A stretch of DNA of 41,667 nt from Candidatus Latescibacterota bacterium. Its GTDB lineage: Bacteria; Latescibacterota; MWCZ01. Within the stretch, counting starts at the first letter, position 1. Each line of letters opens with the position of its first letter. Location: NCBI GenBank assembly GCA_022706085.1, contig JAKJDF010000014.1, positions 1 through 41,667 of the forward strand, given 5' to 3'. The position numbers and the translations under genes are program-made. Positions 32,744-39,948 of this stretch are shown piece after piece. The notes beneath the pieces are model-generated. The model saw nothing but the letters and a program-made list of their open reading frames with translations. It did no database searches and was not told where the DNA came from.

Positions 32744-33085
32744 TTCTGTCGGCGCAGGACCACCGAAAGTGGCGACCCAGGACCACCGGTATGCGCGGGT
32801 CTCCGAGTGACGCAGGAAACGCAAGGCGTCTGGAGCGTTGTAACGAGGAGTCCGCAGCGGACCGTGAAACCCACACGCCCGAATCTGTTCCCTTCCCGGG
32901 CATCTCGGTACACCGTCCGCACGTGAATGCCACTCGATGACCGGTTGTGTTCCACCCGTGGAGGCTTCGACAGGCCGGCAGGCTAAGCGTTGAAATTCCC
33001 GGCGCGACGTATCGAGACCACCTCTGCGACCTCATCCGCTCCTTCATGCTCTTCGCGCCTGCGCGTGAGCCACCGCACCTCCCGG

Positions 33086-33153
33086 AAAAATCCCGTACCC
33101 CGATTGAAACATTTTCGCGAAAACTCTTGACACGAACACGCCGCGGTGCCTCA
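33086..33153 (-). repeat. 70-bp dispersed repeat, copy 3
   Basis: AAAAATCCCGTACCCCGATT, ATTTTCGCGAAAAC, CTTGACACGAACACGCCGC, TGCCTC. It abuts the neighbouring gene: the last three bases (33151-33153) are the stop codon of the radical SAM gene. Confidence 0.85.
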
Positions 33154-34386
33154 TCCAGAAGAACCGGAAGGGGAAGAAGGGAGGTTGGCGCCCTGTTTCC
33201 TCAACATCTCATGTCCCGGTACGCAGTCGGGGCCGCAGCAGCAGACGTAGTTCGAGGGATGCATCTGGAGGATGTCCCCAAGCGCGGCCCACATGGCGCG
33301 GGTTTCATTGCACACGGCAACCGGCGTCTCCGGGGAGCGCTTTTTCAGCGTGGCTGCCACGTGCCGCAGCGCGGAGGCGCGGAGTTCGTGCGAAAACAGG
33401 TACTTCTCCGCCTTCCGGTTGGAAACACCGAGGCCCGCGCGCACTTCGGCGGCGAATTCCGGCTCGAGGCGGGAGATGTCCATGGCCGCGTCCAGCGCCT
33501 CGGGAAGGCACCATCCGACGACGTCAATCGTGATGACGTCCGGCTGCACGGCCGAGAACAGCGCATCGGCCATCTCGACGAACTCCTCGCGCCAGCCCTG
33601 AAGCGGCACGACGGGGGATACGCGCACGCGCACCGTGTATCCCGCGTCCTGGCACTTCTTCATCGCGGCGATGCGCTGGTACGTGTCCGGCGCGTTGATT
33701 TCGATCTCGCGGCTCTGCGTACGCGGCGAAAGGCTCCAGTTGATGATCGTGTGCCCGCCGTGGTCCAGCGGAAGGAGGTGATCCACGTTGTCGCTTTTCG
33801 TGTAGAGGAGCAGGTGGCGGTCCTCCAGCCCGGCAAACAGCGGCACGAGCAGCTCCGATGCGCCGTATTCGGGCTCCAGCACGATGGTATCGGTGAGCGC
33901 GTCGAATTTCCAGAGCTTCTGCGTCGGATACCGGGCCATATACTCCGGCATGCGCTCTGCCAGCGTCTCAAGGTCGCAGGCAATGAGGAAGTAGGGGTCC
34001 ACGAAGCAATACGCGCACCGGTGGTAGCACCCGAACGCGCCGTGGAACTCCAGCGCAGACCGGCACACGCCCTCCCCGCCCATCTGCCGCCGGCCGTCGC
34101 GGTATGTGGCCCGGGGAACGCGGTCCACGAAGCGCTCACCCTCGCAGTACGTGTCCAGAACCACCGTCCACCCGCGGGAGTAGTCGAATTCGCCCGTGCG
34201 GCGGGGGTACGTGCCGGGGCGAGACGCCTGGCGGTTGTGGCGCAGCTCGAGCGATCGCTCCAACGTGATCGCTTCCGGCGACGGCACGCCGAGTGCTCCG
34301 GCCAGCCGCAGCGCCCGCCGATGCGCCCGCGGGTCGGAGGAAACCGTATCAACGAGATACACGTGCTCAACGGGGAAACGGTACAT
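33151..34386 (-). CDS. Spore photoproduct lyase-like radical SAM protein
   Basis: A 411-residue radical SAM protein. GCYHRCAYCFVD has the C-x3-C-x2-C cluster motif (Cys120, 124, 127) that binds the 4Fe-4S cluster and S-adenosylmethionine. The region INWSLSPRTQSREIEINAPDTYQRI followed by GYTVRVRVSPVVPLQGW matches the SplB-family barrel. A C-terminal VCCCGPDCVPGHE Cys cluster is additional and unusual. SplB repairs spore photoproduct in DNA, but many homologues occur in non-sporulating bacteria with unknown roles. GGAG lies about 11 bases before ATG 34386; the in-frame extension to 34452 lacks support. The last codons encode a Ser/Gly tail and the stop falls in a 70-bp repeat. Confidence 0.8.
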   Translation of the reverse strand: MYRFPVEHVYLVDTVSSDPRAHRRALRLAGALGVPSPEAITLERSLELRHNRQASRPGTYPRRTGEFDYSRGWTVVLDTYCEGERFVDRVPRATYRDGRRQMGGEGVCRSALEFHGAFGCYHRCAYCFVDPYFLIACDLETLAERMPEYMARYPTQKLWKFDALTDTIVLEPEYGASELLVPLFAGLEDRHLLLYTKSDNVDHLLPLDHGGHTIINWSLSPRTQSREIEINAPDTYQRIAAMKKCQDAGYTVRVRVSPVVPLQGWREEFVEMADALFSAVQPDVITIDVVGWCLPEALDAAMDISRLEPEFAAEVRAGLGVSNRKAEKYLFSHELRASALRHVAATLKKRSPETPVAVCNETRAMWAALGDILQMHPSNYVCCCGPDCVPGHEMLRKQGANLPSSPSGSSG

Positions 34387-34466
34387 GAATGGATGTCTCC
34401 GGTGGTTGGGGGTGCATAGTTGGAAATTGGTTGATATGGCTGGGATTGCCAAGGCCGTGATGGTAC

Positions 34467-34546
34467 TTTGGAGTGCGCAAGCTGGCGAAGCGTCAGCAAG
34501 TCAGGCTTGCGCTATGAAAGCGGGAGCGCCGCTCCCGCACTCCAAA
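34467..34546 (+). repeat. Left flanking REP of RAYT element
   Basis: TTTGGAGTG/CACTCCAAA arms close a structure with GCAAGC/GCTTGC and GCGGGAGC/GCTCCCGC hairpins; the first hairpin carries an extra TGGCGAAGCGTCA sub-hairpin absent from the compact copy at 32542. Confidence 0.88.
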
Positions 34547-34559
34547 TGGAAACAGAGCA

Positions 34560-35111
34560 ATGAACGAAATTCAGGAAACCTTCCGTCATCGGCATCATTC
34601 GCCTTCGCACCTGTTCCTGCCGAATCGGGCGTACATGGTCACGGCAGGAACATTGGGGAAGCAGCGGTACTTTGATACCCCTGCGAAACTCGATCTCCTG
34701 CTCTCCCTTTTGTTCGACGCGTGCGAGCGTTGGCAGTGGAACCTTCAGGCGTGGGCGATCCTTCAGAACCACTACCATTTCGTCGCAACCGCGCCGGAAG
34801 ACGCGTCGACCCTCGGAACCGTGATCGCAAGTATCCATTCAAAGACGGCGGTGAGACTGAACAAACTGGACGACACCCCCGGCCGCAAAGTGTGGTTCCA
34901 GTACTGGGACACCTGTCTCACGCACGAGAAGAGTTATCTCGCCCGGCTGCACTACGTCCACCAGAATCCTGTCAAACACGGTCTGGCGGAAGATGCCGAG
35001 GCATATCCGTGGTGCTCCATGGGGTGGTTCATGAAGGAGGCGGAAAGCGGGTTCAGGAAAACCGTCTTATCATTCAAGTGTGACAGAGTGAACGTGTTGG
35101 ACGATTTTTGA
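34560..35111 (+). CDS. REP-associated tyrosine transposase (RAYT)
   Basis: A 183-residue Y1-type HUH transposase. The HUH motif is NHYHFV (His71, His73), the catalytic Tyr132 is in LARLHYVHQNPVKHGL, and NRAYMVTAG gives the first strand. Family knowledge: RAYTs cleave and mobilise REP hairpins as single strands and belong to the IS200/IS605-related group. Start ATG 34560 follows directly on the left REP and no strong ribosome site is seen (GGAAACAGAGCA upstream). The stop lies 3 bp before the right REP. All catalytic residues are intact, so it can be active. Confidence 0.93.
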   Translation: MNEIQETFRHRHHSPSHLFLPNRAYMVTAGTLGKQRYFDTPAKLDLLLSLLFDACERWQWNLQAWAILQNHYHFVATAPEDASTLGTVIASIHSKTAVRLNKLDDTPGRKVWFQYWDTCLTHEKSYLARLHYVHQNPVKHGLAEDAEAYPWCSMGWFMKEAESGFRKTVLSFKCDRVNVLDDF

Positions 35112-35114
35112 TTC

Positions 35115-35190
35115 TGGAGTGCGCAAGCTGGCGAAGCGTCAGCAAGTCAGGCTTGCGCTGTGAACGCGGGAGCGTGGCTCCCGCATTCCA
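35115..35190 (+). repeat. Right flanking REP of RAYT element
   Basis: Same orientation and nearly same sequence as the left copy, with changes only in the last hairpin (GCGGGAGC-GTG-GCTCCCGC) and a CATTCCA end. It lies immediately before the creatininase gene. Confidence 0.88.
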
Positions 35191-35220
35191 AAAGCGGGTT
35201 CGTATGCAGGGAGAAACCAC

Positions 35221-35982
35221 ATGAATCGGGAACTGTCGCCGTCGGTGCAGATGCAGTTCATGCGGCCCGCGCAGCTTGAAGCGGCTGCCCGGGCGTTTCC
35301 CGTGGTGTACGTGCCGTTCGGGCTGATCGAATGGCACGGCCGGCACCTTCCGCTCGGCAACGACGCGCTCAAGGCGCACGGCATTCTCGTCAAGACGGCG
35401 GAAACGTTCGGCGGAGTGGTGTATCCGCCGGTTTACTTCCCGCACGACGTCAACGTTCCGGCCGACATCACTCCCGAACAGGCGGCGGCGGACTGGCGCC
35501 TGTGCATGCTCTCGGCGCTGTTCGAGCGGCTGAAGCAGACGGGGTTCCGCGTGATCATCGGCGTATCGGGCCACAACGTGCGGTCGCAGATTGACATGGT
35601 GAACCAGGCGCTGAAACCGGTAGTTGCGGACGGCACCATCACGGGCATCGGCCTGTGGGAGATCAGCCTGAGCCAGTGCGAGGAGTCCAACACCGACCAC
35701 GCGGCCAAGTGGGAAACGTCCAACATGCAGTTCTTCTACCCCGACTGTGTGGATATGGCGGCACTTGGCACGGGGCCGCTTGCGCCCGGCATGAAGCCGC
35801 CCGACGGCATCAGCGGCCTCGACCCGCGCGAACACGCCTCCGCGGAGGTAGGCAGGCGCAACGTGGAACTGGCGTCCGAGGCGATCGGCCGCAAGGCGCA
35901 GGAGCTGCTGGCCTCACTTCCCGGGAAGCACCGCGCGTTCCGCCTGCCCGGAATTAGCCCGGAGCACTGGTGGGCGATATGA
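35221..35982 (+). CDS. Creatininase-family amidohydrolase
   Basis: A 253-residue creatininase-fold hydrolase. VPFGLIEWHGRHLPLGNDAL is the metal-binding N-terminal motif (Glu, His, Asp ligands), GVSGHNVRSQ corresponds to the family GHGGN, and DHAAKWETS to the D-x-H-AG-x-ET metal motif. The family hydrolyses creatinine or other cyclic and acyl amides (including mycofactocin and formylaminopyrimidine steps), so the substrate is open. AGGGAG lies before ATG 35221. The stop overlaps the next gene's start (ATGA), so it is coupled to the metallophosphoesterase. It probably lost its native upstream region to the REP inserted 31 bp away. Confidence 0.88.
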   Translation: MNRELSPSVQMQFMRPAQLEAAARAFPVVYVPFGLIEWHGRHLPLGNDALKAHGILVKTAETFGGVVYPPVYFPHDVNVPADITPEQAAADWRLCMLSALFERLKQTGFRVIIGVSGHNVRSQIDMVNQALKPVVADGTITGIGLWEISLSQCEESNTDHAAKWETSNMQFFYPDCVDMAALGTGPLAPGMKPPDGISGLDPREHASAEVGRRNVELASEAIGRKAQELLASLPGKHRAFRLPGISPEHWWAI

Positions 35983-37058
35983 GCGGAGCCCAGTTCACCG
36001 TCTGGGTGTTCGGCGATGCACACGTCGGCAACGACATCCGCTCCGGACGGGTAAGCCTTGCCGACGCGCTGCGGCAGTCTGAACAGGGCGGAGAACACGG
36101 CGCGCCGCCGTTCGAATGGGACATTGCCATTGACATCGGCGACATGTGCGGGTCTCAGGGGCTGCCCGAGGACGACGAAGGGCGGGAAGTCGTCCGCCAG
36201 TTCGGCGCGCTCGAGAACCACCGGCGCGAGGCCGTCTACTCGGTATGCGGCAACCACGACCGGAGCGGCCTCAAGGAACCGCCGGCGTGGTGGTGGCGGA
36301 AGTGGGTGGATCCGCTTGGCGAGCACACGGCGTTTTCCGGCGTGGACCCGGCCCGTCGGCCATTTCCGGTATCCGGCACATGGGAGCGCTACTCGTTCCG
36401 CGCGGGCAACCTGCTGTTCCTGATGATGAGCGACATCAACGAACCGAGCCAGACCATCGGCCGTGGCGATCTGGGCGGCAACCCCGGCGGGGTGGTGAGC
36501 GGGGAGACCTTCCGCTGGTGGCGCGACATGGTGGAAGCGAACCGTGACAGCATCATCATCAGCGTGCACCACTACATGCTCAAAGACACCACCGTTGCGT
36601 CGGGCGAGTGGGAGGGTATGGACCGCGACGAGAACGGCAACTGGCGCGGTGGCTACCACGGGTTCAAGGCGCAGGGTACGCCCATGGGCGCGTCGTATCT
36701 CTACTGGGTGGACAGCCGGCCCGACACGCGGGCGTTTGAGCGGTACCTGGAGGACCACCCCGGCTCCGTGGCCCTGTGGTTGGGCGGGCACACGCACGCG
36801 CACCCCGACGCCACCGACGGCGGCAAAACGCACATCGAGACGAAGTGGGGCACGCATTTTGTCAACTGCGGCGCGCTGACGCGGTACCACACCAATGTGC
36901 GCCACCCCAACCCGCCCAAGAGCCGCCTGTTCACGTTCACCCAAGGCAGCGACGAGGTGCGCGTGCGGTGCTACATGCACACCGACGATTTTCTCCCGCA
37001 GGGCTGGTACGACGGTGCGGAGCGGCGGGTGAGGGTGGGAAGGGTGTTTGAGAGGTGA
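35979..37058 (+). CDS. Calcineurin-like metallophosphoesterase
   Basis: A 359-residue cytosolic phosphoesterase. Five metallophosphatase motifs are visible: FGDAHVG (D-x-H), DIGDMCG (GD-x-x), CGNHD, VHHYM (catalytic-type His) and GGHTHAH (GH-x-H). Large inserts after CGNHD (PPAWWWRKW) and in the middle (a Gly/Trp-rich GYHGFK segment) are typical of this lineage's 'metallophosphoesterase' proteins. Substrate unknown (phospho-mono- or diesters). ATG 35979 shares ATGA with the creatininase stop, favouring it over GTG 35970. Together they form a two-gene operon, perhaps degrading an amide-containing phosphoester. Confidence 0.88.
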   Translation: MSGAQFTVWVFGDAHVGNDIRSGRVSLADALRQSEQGGEHGAPPFEWDIAIDIGDMCGSQGLPEDDEGREVVRQFGALENHRREAVYSVCGNHDRSGLKEPPAWWWRKWVDPLGEHTAFSGVDPARRPFPVSGTWERYSFRAGNLLFLMMSDINEPSQTIGRGDLGGNPGGVVSGETFRWWRDMVEANRDSIIISVHHYMLKDTTVASGEWEGMDRDENGNWRGGYHGFKAQGTPMGASYLYWVDSRPDTRAFERYLEDHPGSVALWLGGHTHAHPDATDGGKTHIETKWGTHFVNCGALTRYHTNVRHPNPPKSRLFTFTQGSDEVRVRCYMHTDDFLPQGWYDGAERRVRVGRVFER

Positions 37059-37152
37059 GGAAACGCCGTGCGGGGACTCCGTTCGGGGAAAAGGTCGGAG
37101 CAAGGGAGCGAACTCGAACTGCGGGCCGGATTGTATTTGCGGAGGCCACTGA

Positions 37153-38028
37153 TTGAGGGAACGTCGGTCCAAGCATAGGTGCTCTCAAGGCACATCACCA
37201 TTCCAGGGCTCTCAGGATCCCCCGGTAACTCACATAGTGCTGTTTTCCGGTGGTTTGTCATCGTTCGAATCAGCGCGTAGAGTAATCGAACGTTATGGGC
37301 GTTTCTCAGTCCGCCTTTGGTTTTTCGACACGCTGATTGAGGACGAGGACCTTTACCGATTTCTCGACGATAGCGAAGTTGCATTGGGTGTCAAAATCGA
37401 AAGGTTTGCAGAGGGACGGAATCCATGGCAGGTATTTCGTGACGAACGGTACATCGGCAACACAAGGACCGATTTGTGCTCCAAGATCCTGAAAAGGCGC
37501 TTCTTGAAGCGTCTTCTTGCCGAACGGTATTCTGACAGATCTTCCGTTCGGCTCCATTTCGGACTGGATCGGTCCGAAAAAAGCAGAATCGCGGCGCTGA
37601 GACCAAGATGGGAGGAAGCTGGGTACAAGGTCTCCTTCCCACTGACATGGAAACCGCTGCTAAACAACAACGAACTGCGGGCTGTCCCAGCGCAGTTTGG
37701 AGTCGAGATACCGCGGCTGTACCGGTTCGGTTTTGTGCACAACAACTGCGGCGGTGCCTGCGTGAAGGCGGGTATCAAACAATGGTCGCTCTTGTTACGC
37801 TGTTTCCCGGAGAGATACCTTTGGCATGAGAATAACGAGCTGGCTTTGCGCAGTCACTTGCGGAAGGACGTCACGATTCTTAGGGACCGAAGAAATGGGG
37901 GCACCAGACCGCTGACATTGCGCGAGCTGCGTGTCCGTCTCCAGGGGTCGGGACCCGTGCCCCATAATGCCTGTGCTGTTCTCTCTTGTCACAACGTGGC
38001 CGCGCTGGACGGAATGTATGGGGTCTGA
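37153..38028 (+). CDS. PAPS-reductase/PP-loop family protein
   Basis: A 291-residue PP-loop ATPase-like protein. VLFSGGLSSFES (29-40) is the PP-loop. RYIGNTRTDLCSKILKRR with Cys109, FGLDRSEKSRI, GFVHNNCGGACVKAGI with Cys199/Cys203 and DVTILRDRR are conserved landmarks of a phage- and plasmid-associated family annotated as phosphoadenosine phosphosulfate reductase/adenine nucleotide alpha-hydrolase-like. Such enzymes activate a substrate by adenylation and often transfer sulfur; here the real substrate is unknown. TTG 37153 has GGAGG 7 bases upstream and is preferred; the first ATG-like alternative (GTG 37240) would cut into the PP-loop strand. The gene is compositionally distinct (31 of 60 GC at 37261-37320) and forms an operon with the next gene. 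Confidence 0.78.
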   Translation: MRERRSKHRCSQGTSPFQGSQDPPVTHIVLFSGGLSSFESARRVIERYGRFSVRLWFFDTLIEDEDLYRFLDDSEVALGVKIERFAEGRNPWQVFRDERYIGNTRTDLCSKILKRRFLKRLLAERYSDRSSVRLHFGLDRSEKSRIAALRPRWEEAGYKVSFPLTWKPLLNNNELRAVPAQFGVEIPRLYRFGFVHNNCGGACVKAGIKQWSLLLRCFPERYLWHENNELALRSHLRKDVTILRDRRNGGTRPLTLRELRVRLQGSGPVPHNACAVLSCHNVAALDGMYGV

Positions 38029-38049
38029 CTGCGGCGAGGGAGTAGTCCA

Positions 38050-38721
38050 ATGACAGAAACGTTGCCTTCCGTTCACCTCGATGACGAATGGCTACGGATG
38101 TTTTACGAACAGGTTGGGCGCGAGTTGTCCCTCGCAAGGGAAAGCCAGCGCGAAACACACACCTGGGTGATCACGTTAACGGCTGGCGTGTTTACTGCAT
38201 TCCTTACGTTCGGCGGCAACGGGTTCAATTACCCCACAGAAAACGCGTTTCTCGCTGTACTGATTATCCTTCCCTTGTTGTTTCGCTTCTTCGTCCGGTC
38301 CTGCCTCGAGTACGAAATACTCCATCGTTGGACCGTACTCAGAAATGCCCTTGATGCGTACTTCTTTGCCAGATCTCACATGCCTGACAAGGTCACGGAC
38401 GCATCCCGACACCTGCGAGATGTCATCCCGAAGTACTACTTCGCTTGGTATGCCGCGAGGCCGTTTGGGAGGATGTTGGTGGACAACATCAAACTGGCTT
38501 ACGGTTGGCCCTTCATCGTGTTTTCCGCGCTTCTTGTGTGGGGGTTAATGATGCAGCACAAAAGCAGCGTGATTTGCGGTTGCTTGGCTGCTTTTGTGGT
38601 TTGGATGGTGCTGGAGCTCTATTGGTTCATGACGTACCACGGTTTCAAACACCTCAAACCGGAAACCGACTTCGGTCTGAAAGGCTTGGCAGGCGACTTC
38701 GGGGTTCCGGAAAAGAAGTGA
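38050..38721 (+). CDS. Four-helix membrane protein, partner of PP-loop gene
   Basis: A 223-residue membrane protein of unknown family. An N-terminal soluble helical stretch (1-37) is followed by hydrophobic segments at about 39-55 (WVITLTAGVFTAFLTF), 66-83 (AFLAVLIILPLLFRFFV), 152-168 (WPFIVFSALLVWGLMM) and 174-194 (VICGCLAAFVVWMVLELYWF), with a soluble loop of about 68 residues between the second and third. GAGGGAG lies about 9 bases before ATG 38050, and 21 bp separate it from the PP-loop gene. The two-gene layout of a nucleotide-modifying enzyme plus membrane effector suggests a defence role, which is inference. Confidence 0.75.
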   Translation: MTETLPSVHLDDEWLRMFYEQVGRELSLARESQRETHTWVITLTAGVFTAFLTFGGNGFNYPTENAFLAVLIILPLLFRFFVRSCLEYEILHRWTVLRNALDAYFFARSHMPDKVTDASRHLRDVIPKYYFAWYAARPFGRMLVDNIKLAYGWPFIVFSALLVWGLMMQHKSSVICGCLAAFVVWMVLELYWFMTYHGFKHLKPETDFGLKGLAGDFGVPEKK

Positions 38722-38790
38722 GCTGTTTTCTGTCCCACCCTTCCTCGTGTTCGACCGGTCTTGGACTTTTACGCACTCGCGGATTCGAAG

Positions 38791-39276
38791 ATGAACACAC
38801 TCCACGCCGCCACCCTCCGCGAATGCCGCCAGTCCGACGTGGCGGCTGTCCGGCAGTTGATTCACGAGACGATCGATGCATCGTACACGGGTGTGTATCC
38901 ACCACGTGCGTTGCAGTCGTTCCGGGAGTTTCACTCGGGCGAGAGCATTGCGGAACGGGTGAGGACGGGAACGGTGATCGTACTTGAGCGGGAGGGGGAG
39001 ATCGTCGCCACGGGGAGCCTCGTCGGCAGCGAAATATGCGGGGTGTTTGTGGACCCGGCATGTCAACGTTGTGGCTACGGCCGGGTGGTGATGCGGGAAC
39101 TGGAAAAACGGGCGAAGGAACGCGGCGTCGAAGAGGTGGAGCTCAGCGTTTCCCTTCCTTCACGGGCGTTCTATGAAGGCCTTTGCTACGAGATCACCGA
39201 GGAATGCTCGATGGACGTCGGCGAGGGCCAGCGCCTCGATTACTGGCGAGCGAAGAAGCGGCCGGGCAAGGGGTAA
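38791..39276 (+). CDS. GNAT-family N-acetyltransferase
   Basis: A 161-residue acetyltransferase. MNTLHAATLRECRQSDVAAV... is the typical first strand and helix. GVFVDPACQRCGYGRVVM is the acetyl-CoA-binding V-x-P-x-x-Q-R-x-G-x-G motif. SRAFYEGLCYEIT is the C-terminal substrate strand. Substrate unknown (ribosomal protein, polyamine or small amine are typical). The start at ATG 38791 is favoured by homology; only a weak GCGGATT site precedes it. It follows the low-GC cassette but is high-GC, so it belongs to the host rather than the cassette. It is convergent with the RAYT gene at 35 bp. Confidence 0.85.
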   Translation: MNTLHAATLRECRQSDVAAVRQLIHETIDASYTGVYPPRALQSFREFHSGESIAERVRTGTVIVLEREGEIVATGSLVGSEICGVFVDPACQRCGYGRVVMRELEKRAKERGVEEVELSVSLPSRAFYEGLCYEITEECSMDVGEGQRLDYWRAKKRPGKG

Positions 39277-39311
39277 CCGGCCGGTCGTTGTCCGCCGCCG
39301 CGTCCGTCGCC

Positions 39312-39941
39312 TCAAAAGCAATTGCGCGGGCCTCTGGTGTACTCCTCGTCGTCCGTCCACCGCGCGGGGTTCAATTCGATGTATTTCCGCCGCGCATTCA
39401 GGTCGCGTTCATCGCGAATGATGTGGTCGTAGTAATTGCGTTGCCACAATCCACCGGACGATGATACCCATTTGCCGTCTGCGACACCGCGGAAAAACCG
39501 GTTTGTTGTCAATGATTTGAACCGGTGAATCGCATCCGGTAACCCCATCGTAGGGGCGGGCCCCCGTGCCCGTCCGCCGTCCGGTACTCGTTCCACCGGG
39601 CACCCGCGGGGGGGTGCCCCTACGGTGTCTTGTGCGTGGGTCAACACGACGATACCGTGGAAATGGTTCGGCATGACGATGTGCCAATCGATTTCAATGC
39701 CGGGGTACCGCGCCGGCAAATCCCGCCACACCGTTTCCACCATTTCCCCCAACGCATTCGCCCGCATTTCCGCGCCCACCACGTCACCGAACAGACACTC
39801 CCTGCCCTGCGTGACGATCGTGACAAAATACGCCCCCACCTGCGCGTAGTCATACTTCGGCAACCGGAGGGATCTACGAACCGGTGTTACCCGGTCGCGG
39901 CGCTGGCCCGGAAGCTCGCGGTCCCCGTTTTTTGATTCCAT
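39312..39941 (-). CDS. REP-associated tyrosine transposase (RAYT) with palindromic insert
   Basis: A 209-residue Y1 HUH transposase. HUH: PNHFHGIV (His93, His95). Catalytic Tyr187: ARRKYIELNPARW. The C-terminal WQRNYYDHIIRDE segment is typical. Residues 106-131 (GAPPRGCPVERVPDGG and following) are not transposase sequence: they are the translation of a palindromic repeat inserted in frame (39549-39624) in the variable linker between the HUH motif and the IHRFKSLTT helix. The frame is preserved, so the protein may still work. ATG 39941 has AAGGGTGAG before it and follows the fucosidase stop by 7 bp on the same strand. In-frame sequence upstream of it is inside the fucosidase gene and rejected. 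Confidence 0.9.
   Translation of the reverse strand: MESKNGDRELPGQRRDRVTPVRRSLRLPKYDYAQVGAYFVTIVTQGRECLFGDVVGAEMRANALGEMVETVWRDLPARYPGIEIDWHIVMPNHFHGIVVLTHAQDTVGAPPRGCPVERVPDGGRARGPAPTMGLPDAIHRFKSLTTNRFFRGVADGKWVSSSGGLWQRNYYDHIIRDERDLNARRKYIELNPARWTDDEEYTRGPRNCF
39549..39624. repeat. Palindromic repeat inserted in a transposase gene
   Basis: CGTAGGGGCGGGCCCCC-x-CCCG pairs with CGGGCACCCGCGGGGGGGTG and CCCCTACG across a short loop. The arms are imperfect but long. A GTAGGGGCGGACCCCTGTG relative lies in intergenic DNA at 15598-15624, showing that this is a dispersed repeat. In the reading frame of the transposase it adds about 26 residues. Confidence 0.82.
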
Positions 39942-39948
39942 CGTGTGC

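Larger units (their letters stand above)
32485..33150. other. 666-bp gene-free stretch of repeats between convergent genes
   Basis: Holds a compact cloverleaf-type REP (32542-32601), a 104-bp unit at 32640-32743 with an internal TCGACAGGCT-type insert, short TCGACAGG relics (32965-32985), and the 70-bp repeat (33086-33153). No frame has a plausible protein. Between 32760 and 32950 nothing is recognised. Confidence 0.65.
34467..35190 (+). mobile_element. Complete REP-RAYT element
   Basis: A RAYT gene flanked at 13 bp (left) and 3 bp (right) by two long REPs in the same orientation. The two REPs are nearly identical over TGGAGTGCGCAAGCTGGCGA and the following CAGCAAGTCAGGCTTGCGCT. This is the expected structure of a RAYT transposase with its own substrate repeats. 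Distances, direct orientation and near identity suggest a recently active or freshly duplicated unit. Confidence 0.85.

Noticed and set aside
32947-34419. Long plus-strand frame over the SplB-like gene
   Set aside because: Antisense shadow of a recognisable radical SAM protein; the start lies in repeat sequence.
37141-37152. GGCCACTG resembling a B12-box of a cobalamin riboswitch
   Set aside because: Only a short match, no surrounding conserved stems, and it overlaps the ribosome site of the PP-loop gene.
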